A stretch of 64,000 bases of DNA from Pseudoxanthomonas sp. Root630 (GTDB lineage Bacteria > Pseudomonadota > Gammaproteobacteria > Xanthomonadales > Xanthomonadaceae): the NCBI RefSeq assembly GCF_001427585.1, contig NZ_LMGY01000016.1, positions 271,439 to 335,438 of the forward strand, read 5' to 3'. Below, piece after piece: positions 58,492 to 64,000 of the stretch (position 1 is the stretch's first letter; every line of letters starts with the position of its first letter). Under the pieces are notes generated by a model that saw only the letters and a program-made list of their open reading frames with translations, was not told where the DNA came from and did no database searches. The translations under genes and the position numbers were made by a program.

Positions 58492-58929
58492 ATGACCAAC
58501 ACGATCTTCCCGCTCGAACCGACCGCCGCCGACGCACAGGCGGCGATCAAGGACGAATTCGCCTTCTTCGGCGACTGGTCCGAACGCTACCAGTACCTGA
58601 TCGACCTGGGTCGCAAGCTACCCCCCTTCCCGGACGACTGGAAGCGCGAGGAGCACCGCCTGCTGGGTTGCCAGTCGATGGTCTGGATCGTGCCCGAGGG
58701 CGATGCGGCGAAGCTGGATTTCCACGCCGTCAGTGACTCGGCGATCGTCTCGGGCCTGATCTTCCTGGCCCTGCGCGTCTATTCGGGGCGTTCGGCGGCC
58801 GAGATCCTGGAGACCACGCCGGACTACATCGCCGACATCGGCCTGGCCAAGCACCTGTCGCCCACCCGCAGCAACGGTCTGGCTTCGTTGCTGGCCTTCA
58901 TCCGCGAGACGGCCGCCAACACGAAGTGA
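58492..58929 (+). CDS. sufE: SufE-family sulfur acceptor
   Basis: A 145-residue SufE-fold protein: the sulfur-accepting Cys is in HRLLGCQSMVW, and FFGDWSERYQYLIDLGRKLPPF is the conserved N-terminal block. SufE relays persulfide from a cysteine desulfurase, usually SufS. It lies 46 bases after cysS, and its stop overlaps the next gene (GTGA). Confidence 0.94.
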   Translation: MTNTIFPLEPTAADAQAAIKDEFAFFGDWSERYQYLIDLGRKLPPFPDDWKREEHRLLGCQSMVWIVPEGDAAKLDFHAVSDSAIVSGLIFLALRVYSGRSAAEILETTPDYIADIGLAKHLSPTRSNGLASLLAFIRETAANTK

Positions 58930-60167
58930 GCGACAGTCGGGCCCCCTCCGCCTTCTCGCTGCTGCACAACCGCGGCTATGCAGCGGTGCTGGCGTACCGT
59001 ATCTGCGCACTGCTGTCGTACCAGATCGTCGCGGTCACGGTCGGCTGGCATATCTACGAACTGACCCACGACACGTTCTCACTCGGCCTGGTGGGCCTGG
59101 CGGAAGTGCTGCCGTTCTTCTGCGTAGCACCGTTTGCGGGCTATCTGGTCGACCACCTGCCCCGGCGACGCGTCGGCATGGTGGCGTGCGCCGCGCTGGC
59201 GACCACGGCGGTGATCCTCGTCGCGGTATCGGCGGGATGGCTGCCCGTCAAAGGCACCTGGCCGATCTATGCCGCGATCGCGCTGACCGGCATGGCGCGG
59301 TCGTTCCTCAGCCCCGTCTACAACGCGTTGTTCGCCAAGGTGCTGCCGCGCGAGGACTTCGTGCGGGCGGCGGGCCTGGGCAGCGTGGTTTTCCAGACGG
59401 CACTGGTCACGGGACCGGCGCTGGGCGGTGTGCTCGCCGGGTTCGGGGGCAAGACCCTGTCGTACGCGGTCGCCGTTGTGTTCGCCCTGCTCGCCGCCAC
59501 CGTGCTCGCACGCTTGAAGGTGGAAGAGCCTGGCCCACCGGCGGTGAGCCTGCCGGTGTTCGCCAGCATCGCGCAGGGCGCGCGCTTCGTGCTGAACAAC
59601 CAGATCATGCTGGGCGCGATGGCGCTGGACATGTTCTCGGTGCTGCTCGGTGGCGTGGTGGCGATGCTGCCGGCCTTCATCCACGACATCCTCCACCATG
59701 GTCCGGAGGGCCTCGGCATCCTCCGCGCGATGCCGGCGGCCGGTTCGGTCTGTGTCGGACTGTGGCTGGCACGCCACCCGCTGCAGAAGCATGCAGGCCG
59801 CGTGCTGCTGTTCGCAGTGGTGGGCTTCGGGCTGAGCGTGATCGCGTTCGGCCTGTCGCGCAGTTTCTGGCTGTCCGCCGGCATCCTGCTGTTCTACGGC
59901 ATGTGCGACGGCGTTTCGGTGGTCGTGCGCTCGACGATCCTGCAGCTGTCCACGCCGGACGAGATGCGCGGGCGCGTCTCGTCGATCAACGGCATCTTCG
60001 TCAGTTCGTCGAACGAGCTCGGTGCGTTCTACGCCGGCACGATGGCCAAGCTGCTGGGGCTGGTACCCGCCGTGATCATCGGCGGCTTCGCGATCCTCTC
60101 CGTGGCCGGCGTCACGGCATGGAAGGCGCCACGCCTGCGGCGCCTCGATCTGCGCGAGCTCCAGTAA
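58926..60167 (+). CDS. MFS transporter (EntS-like)
   Basis: A 413-residue major facilitator with about 12 helices. It begins at GTG overlapping the sufE stop (GTGA). The first loop has GYLVDHLPRRRVG, and the second half has MRGRVSSINGIFVSSSNELGAFYAG. The pattern resembles enterobactin-exporter-type MFS proteins; the substrate is unknown. A bidirectional-looking terminator follows. Confidence 0.9.
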   Translation: MSDSRAPSAFSLLHNRGYAAVLAYRICALLSYQIVAVTVGWHIYELTHDTFSLGLVGLAEVLPFFCVAPFAGYLVDHLPRRRVGMVACAALATTAVILVAVSAGWLPVKGTWPIYAAIALTGMARSFLSPVYNALFAKVLPREDFVRAAGLGSVVFQTALVTGPALGGVLAGFGGKTLSYAVAVVFALLAATVLARLKVEEPGPPAVSLPVFASIAQGARFVLNNQIMLGAMALDMFSVLLGGVVAMLPAFIHDILHHGPEGLGILRAMPAAGSVCVGLWLARHPLQKHAGRVLLFAVVGFGLSVIAFGLSRSFWLSAGILLFYGMCDGVSVVVRSTILQLSTPDEMRGRVSSINGIFVSSSNELGAFYAGTMAKLLGLVPAVIIGGFAILSVAGVTAWKAPRLRRLDLRELQ

Positions 60168-60191
60168 GCAGGAACGCCGGGGCCGGAAAAG

Positions 60192-60217
60192 AAAAACCCC
60201 GCCAAGGCGGGGTTTTT
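60192..60217 (+). terminator. Intrinsic terminator between convergent genes
   Basis: AAAAACCCCGCC and GGCGGGGTTTTT form a perfect 12-bp stem around a two-base AA gap (CAAG tetraloop if the closing pair opens), with A and T tracts on both sides, so it can act in both directions for the MFS gene and the DksA-like gene. Confidence 0.9.
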
Positions 60218-60242
60218 CGTGCGCAGGGAGGGAACGCGGGGC

Positions 60243-61355
60243 TCAGTCGCCCTGCTGCTTCTGCAGGTGCTCCCAACGCTCCTGGGCGTCGATGGTGCGC
60301 TCCGCGGTCAAACGGGCTTCGAGGCGGTCCAGGCCGATCTCTTCGCCGGTATCGACGCAGTAACCATAGTCGCCGCCTTCGAGGCGCTTCAGCGTGCTGT
60401 CGATCTTGCCGATCAGCTTGCGGTAGCGGTCGCGGGTACGCAGTTCCAGCGAGTTTTCGGTCTCGCGGGTCGCACGTTCGGCTTCGTCGCCGATGTCGCG
60501 GACTTCGTCCTTGAGGTTCTCGATGGTCTGCTTGGATTCCTCGACCAGGTCAGCGCGCCACTGCAGCAGGCGCTGGCGGAAGTACTCGAGCTGCAACGCA
60601 CTCATGTACTCCTCTTCGGGCGAGGGCTTGTAGCCGGTCGGCACGATCGGGCGACCGGTGGCTTCGTCGGTCTTGTAAGGCACTTCTTTCACCTTGCCGC
60701 GCACGACCGGCGCCGCGGGGCGGGCGGCCACGGCCACCGCGACCTTGCCCACGGGGCGAGGCGTGACGGCAGGACGCGTGCTCACGGGAGCTGCGGCGGG
60801 GGTCGGGGCTTTGGCGGGTTTGCTATTGGGTTTCGGGACTGGCACAGGCTTCGGGGGGGTCGGAACCTTGGCGGCGGGGGCCGGAGCCGCAGCAGCTGCC
60901 TTGGGGGCAGGCGCCGGGGCGGGAGACTTGGTCGCAGCCGCGGTGGGGGCGGACTTCGCCGGAGCCGGCTTTGCAGCGGGCTTCGGTGCGGGCTTGGCGG
61001 GAGCGGGTTTCGTGGCCTTGGCCGGCGCCTTCACCGGTGCCGCCTTGGCGGGCGACGCCTTGGCGACCGGCGCAGGCGCTGGCTTCTTGGCGACTGCGGG
61101 CTTGGTTGGCTTGGCGGCGGCCTTCTTGACCGGCGCGGCCTTCTTCGCCACCGGCTTGGCAGCCGGCTTCTTCACCGGCGCCGCCTTCTTGGCGACGGGC
61201 TTCTTGGCGACAGGCTTGGGAGCCGCCTTCTTCGCCGCCGGCTTGGGGGCCGGTTTCTTGGCAGCCGCCTTCTTCACGACAGGCTTCTTGGCGACGGTCT
61301 GAGCGGGTTTCTTGGCGGCCTTGGCGGCCTTCTTCGCAGGTTTCTTTGCAGCCAC
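60243..61355 (-). CDS. DksA-like RNA polymerase-binding protein with histone H1-like N-terminus
   Basis: From the chosen GTG at 61355 (AAGGAAG eight bases upstream) the product has 370 residues; an ATG at 61385 would add ten. Residues 1 to about 225 are a Lys/Ala/Pro low-complexity tail resembling AlgP and histone H1. The last 130 are a DksA core (YFRQRLLQWRADLVEE...GDEAERATRETENSLELRTRDRYRKLIGKIDSTLKRLEGGDYGYCVDTGEEIGLDRLEARLTAERTIDAQ). The tip DxxDxA is only partly kept (DEAERA), and the zinc finger is degenerate: CVDT and TIDA keep one of four Cys, as in zinc-independent DksA2. It should bind RNA polymerase; the tail may bind DNA. Confidence 0.9.
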   Translation of the reverse strand: MAAKKPAKKAAKAAKKPAQTVAKKPVVKKAAAKKPAPKPAAKKAAPKPVAKKPVAKKAAPVKKPAAKPVAKKAAPVKKAAAKPTKPAVAKKPAPAPVAKASPAKAAPVKAPAKATKPAPAKPAPKPAAKPAPAKSAPTAAATKSPAPAPAPKAAAAAPAPAAKVPTPPKPVPVPKPNSKPAKAPTPAAAPVSTRPAVTPRPVGKVAVAVAARPAAPVVRGKVKEVPYKTDEATGRPIVPTGYKPSPEEEYMSALQLEYFRQRLLQWRADLVEESKQTIENLKDEVRDIGDEAERATRETENSLELRTRDRYRKLIGKIDSTLKRLEGGDYGYCVDTGEEIGLDRLEARLTAERTIDAQERWEHLQKQQGD

Positions 61356-61451
61356 GAACAGCGCTTCCTTGTTCTTCCCGAGCATCGGGAAAGCGCGCTT
61401 TTATAGCCTACCCGGAGGGCAGCGGCAACCCGACGCGGTATGATCGGCCAC

Positions 61452-61715
61452 ATGCTCTCCCGCCTGCTCATCCTGTTGCTGAAGGGCTACAAGCGCTTCA
61501 TCAGCCCGCTGCTGGGGCCTCGCTGCCGCTTCGTACCCTCTTGTTCCGAGTACGCCATGGAAGCGATCGGCCGGTTCGGTCCGATGAAGGGCGGCTGGCT
61601 GGCCGTTCGCCGGATCGGCCGCTGCCATCCGCTCCACCCCGGCGGCCACGATCCTGTACCGTCGGCGTGCGGCCATGCCCACGCCTCCTCTCCCCGTCCC
61701 TCCAGGAATCCCTGA
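61452..61715 (+). CDS. yidD: Membrane protein insertion efficiency factor YidD
   Basis: An 87-residue YidD with an N-terminal amphipathic helix and [49 protein letters not shown]. The second ATG (61452) matches the usual YidD start; an ATG at 61440 adds four residues. It overlaps pyrC by one base (TGATG). It sits away from yidC/rnpA, the common neighbours. Confidence 0.93.
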   Translation: MLSRLLILLLKGYKRFISPLLGPRCRFVPSCSEYAMEAIGRFGPMKGGWLAVRRIGRCHPLHPGGHDPVPSACGHAHASSPRPSRNP

Positions 61716-63061
61716 TGCCCGCCACCGTCATCGTCAACGCCCGCCTGGTCAACGAAGGCCGCGTCACCGAGGGTGACCTGCGGATCGAGAACGGCCGCAT
61801 CGCCCGCATCGCCGCCGAGATCCGTCCGCAGGGCGAAGACACGGTGATCGACGCGGCCGGCCGCCTGCTGCTGCCGGGGATGATCGATGACCAGGTGCAT
61901 TTCCGCGAACCGGGCATGCCGCACAAGGGCGACATGGCTACCGAATCGGCCGCCGCGGTCGCTGGCGGCCTGACCACCTTCATGGACATGCCCAACACCA
62001 GCCCGCCGACGCTGGACGCCGCGGCGCTGGAAGACAAGTACCAGCGGGCCAAGGGCCGCGCCTGGGGCAACTACGGCTTCTACATGGGCGCCAGCAACGA
62101 CAACCTGGAGGCGATCCGCACGCTCGACCCGAAGACCGCGCCGGGCATCAAGGTGTTCATGGGCGCCTCCACCGGCAACATGCTGGTCGACAACCCCGAC
62201 ACCCTGGACGCGATCTTCCGCGAGGCGCCCACGCCGATCATCACCCACTGCGAAGACACGCCGATGATCGACGCCAACCTGGCGGCGTTCCAGGCCAAGT
62301 ACGGCGATGCGCTCAGTGCCGAGCACCACCCGGACATCCGCAGCCGCGAAGCCTGCATCAAGTCCACGCGCCTGGCGATGTCGCTGGCGCGCAAGCACGG
62401 CACCCGCCTGCACGTGCTGCACATCTCCACCGCCGACGAGCTGGCGCTGTTCACGCCCGGCCCGCTGGTGCACGCGGATGGCGCGCGCAAGCGCATCACT
62501 GCGGAAACCTGCATCCACTTCCTGCGCTTCGACCGCGCGGATTACGCGGCGCTGGGCAACCTGATCAAGTGCAATCCCGCCATCAAGGACGCCAGCGACC
62601 GCGAGGCGCTGATCAAGGCGCTGGTGGAGGACGTGATCGACGTGCTGGCCACCGACCACGCCCCGCACACGCTTGAGGAAAAGGAAAAGCCCTACGTGCA
62701 GGCGCCTTCCGGCCTGCCGCTGGTGCAGTACGCGCTGGTGGCCGCGCTGGAGCTGGTGCACGAGAAGCGCATGGACGTCGCCCGCGTGGTGCAGAAGTTC
62801 GCGCACGCCCCCGCGCAGCTGTTCGACGTGAAGGAACGCGGCTACCTGCGCGAAGGCTACTTCGCCGACCTCGTCCTGATCGACGACGAGCCCTTCACCG
62901 TCAAGCGCGAGGACGTGCTGTCCAAGGTCGGTTGGTCGCCCTTCGAAGGCCGCACGTTCCGCTCGCGGATCGGCGCCACCTGGGTCAACGGGCGCATGGT
63001 CTGGAACGGCGAGCACCTGGTCGGCACACCGAACGGCCAGCGACTGGAGTTCGCACGTTGA
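61715..63061 (+). CDS. pyrC: Dihydroorotase
   Basis: A 448-residue amidohydrolase. The metal site motif HFREPG is in DDQVHFREPGMPHKGDM, with GASTGN, ITHCEDTPM, LHIST and the catalytic Asp of LATDHAPH. The long form places it with class I dihydroorotases rather than the 348-residue PyrC of E. coli. It makes dihydroorotate in pyrimidine synthesis. The gene overlaps both neighbours. Confidence 0.94.
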   Translation: MPATVIVNARLVNEGRVTEGDLRIENGRIARIAAEIRPQGEDTVIDAAGRLLLPGMIDDQVHFREPGMPHKGDMATESAAAVAGGLTTFMDMPNTSPPTLDAAALEDKYQRAKGRAWGNYGFYMGASNDNLEAIRTLDPKTAPGIKVFMGASTGNMLVDNPDTLDAIFREAPTPIITHCEDTPMIDANLAAFQAKYGDALSAEHHPDIRSREACIKSTRLAMSLARKHGTRLHVLHISTADELALFTPGPLVHADGARKRITAETCIHFLRFDRADYAALGNLIKCNPAIKDASDREALIKALVEDVIDVLATDHAPHTLEEKEKPYVQAPSGLPLVQYALVAALELVHEKRMDVARVVQKFAHAPAQLFDVKERGYLREGYFADLVLIDDEPFTVKREDVLSKVGWSPFEGRTFRSRIGATWVNGRMVWNGEHLVGTPNGQRLEFAR

Positions 63062-63906
63062 AGTGGGCGGTCGCGGCGCTGCTGGCCGCGATCTGCATGG
63101 GCGGTATGCCGCGCGTGGCGGCACAGGACGCAGCCCTGCCGTCGACGACGGATGAGCGCGTCGTTTTCCCCGCCAGCGCTTCGCAAGGCGCCCTGGTGTT
63201 CGGCAGGGTGCCGTCCGGCAGTCGCGTCGAGTATCGCGGGCGAATCCTGCGCACCACGGCCTACGGCACCGTCGTGTTCGGCGTGGGCCGGGACGAGACC
63301 GGCCCGCTACTTCTCCAGGTCACCTCGCCCTCCGGTCGCATCGAAGCCGCCAGCGTGGCGGTGACGCCGCGCGACTGGCCGGTCGAGCATGTCAACGGCG
63401 TGCCACCCAAGACCGTGAACCCGCCGCCGGAGATCGCCGCACGCATCGAACGCGAACAGGCGCTCGTCACGGCGGCACGCCTCCGCGACGACGAGCGCAC
63501 CGATTTCGCCCAACCCTTCCAGTGGCCGGTACAGGGTCGCATCAGTGGCCGCTTCGGCAATGCGCGCGTCTACAACGGCCAGCCGGGTGCCGGCCACTCG
63601 GGCATGGACATCGCCGCGCCCACCGGCACCCCCGTGAAGGCGCCGGCCGGCGGCGTGGTGACGTTCGCGGCACCGGACCTGTACCTGACGGGCGGCACGG
63701 TGCTGCTCGATCACGGCTACGGGATCAGTTCGAACTTCCTGCACCTGTCGCGCATCGACGTGAAGGTGGGGGATCGCATCGAACCCGGCCAGGTCATCGG
63801 CGCGGTCGGCGCCACCGGGCGCGCCACGGGGCCGCACCTGCACTGGGGGATGAACTGGTTCGACGTGCGTATCGACCCGCTGCTGGTGCTCGAACGCGGG
63901 AAGTGA
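63058..63906 (+). CDS. M23-family peptidase (peptidoglycan hydrolase-like)
   Basis: A 282-residue secreted protein starting at TTG, overlapping the pyrC stop (TTGA), with signal peptide KWAVAALLAAICMGGMPRVAAQ. A beta-rich N-terminal part precedes the LytM/M23 domain from about residue 145: zinc ligands in GHSGMDIAAPTGTPVKAPAGG and the HxH of GPHLHWGM. It may cleave peptidoglycan peptides or act as an amidase activator. The last residues WFDVRIDPLL recur as DNA downstream. Confidence 0.9.
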   Translation: MKWAVAALLAAICMGGMPRVAAQDAALPSTTDERVVFPASASQGALVFGRVPSGSRVEYRGRILRTTAYGTVVFGVGRDETGPLLLQVTSPSGRIEAASVAVTPRDWPVEHVNGVPPKTVNPPPEIAARIEREQALVTAARLRDDERTDFAQPFQWPVQGRISGRFGNARVYNGQPGAGHSGMDIAAPTGTPVKAPAGGVVTFAAPDLYLTGGTVLLDHGYGISSNFLHLSRIDVKVGDRIEPGQVIGAVGATGRATGPHLHWGMNWFDVRIDPLLVLERGK

Positions 63907-63979
63907 CAGCCCGTAAATCATTCCCTGGGCGCGCTGCGGCGCGTCGAAGGTCCATGACACCCGTTGGTCCAGTGGGCGC

Positions 63980-64000
63980 GGTTCGACGTGCGTATCGACC
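63980..64000 (+). repeat. Exact 21-bp duplicate of the M23 gene end, cut by the window edge
   Basis: Positions 63980-64000 repeat 63857-63877 (GGTTCGACGTGCGTATCGAC plus C) exactly. In the same sense this copy still reads RFDVRID, so a remnant or second copy of the gene may continue beyond the window. The 74 bases between (63907-63979) contain no feature I recognise. Confidence 0.7.

Overview
The window reads as a high-GC chromosome segment of a xanthomonad gammaproteobacterium (Xanthomonadaceae/Lysobacteraceae, Pseudoxanthomonas- or Xanthomonas-like). The main reasons are an arginine operon built on the N-acetylcitrulline route (N-acetylornithine carbamoyltransferase, an acetylcitrulline-type deacetylase and a fused N-acetylglutamate synthase/kinase), a DksA paralogue with a Lys/Ala/Pro-rich extension, a long-form HisG, and dispersed paired repeats of the TGTAGGAGCGAC type. 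Almost everything is core metabolism. I see no prophage, transposase, CRISPR array or integration site.

Layout. 1-3.3 kb: a J-domain-like protein, then feoA-feoB-small membrane protein (minus strand) behind a Fur box. 3.3-10.6 kb (plus): a partial leucine/isovalerate catabolic operon (liuC, VOC protein, liuD, lipoprotein, liuE) whose last gene overlaps a PAS-GGDEF-EAL c-di-GMP gene. 10.8-17.8 kb: SDR dehydrogenase, EF-P-like EfpL, a DUF4105/DUF2388 pair, a D-2-hydroxyglutarate dehydrogenase-like flavoprotein divergent from serA, and a Nudix hydrolase. 17.9-23.8 kb: two APC permeases, methionine-salvage genes mtnB-mtnD-mtnC and an EamA exporter. 24-26.1 kb: a YdeI-like protein and a secreted metallophosphoesterase. 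26.3-33.8 kb (minus): a complete, tightly overlapping histidine operon headed by a TrpR-superfamily regulator with a perfect palindromic operator over its -10 box. 34-39.3 kb: a 7TMR-DISM GGDEF protein, an unusually long histidine ammonia-lyase homologue coupled to hisS. 39.4 kb: tRNA-Pro(CGG) with a terminator. 39.9-45.6 kb: pgaABCD for poly-N-acetylglucosamine. 45.6-56.4 kb (minus): an arginine-proline superoperon, argF'-argG-orf-argE'-argB/A-GNAT-argC-argH-yciI-proB-proA. 57-64 kb: cysS, sufE, an MFS exporter, the DksA-like gene, yidD, pyrC and an M23 peptidase.

The genes form coherent modules: most neighbours inside operons overlap by ATGA/GTGA/TTGA or TGATG, so translation is coupled. 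Two c-di-GMP enzymes and the c-di-GMP-responsive type of pga operon occur within 35 kb of each other.

The most interesting signal is upstream of argF'. A 30-codon leader ORF with clustered arginine codons is followed directly by a segment that can pair with the 5' arm of an intrinsic terminator. This has the layout of a ribosome-mediated transcription attenuator for arginine synthesis, comparable to trp/his leaders. The second is the operator/regulator pair that probably controls the his operon.
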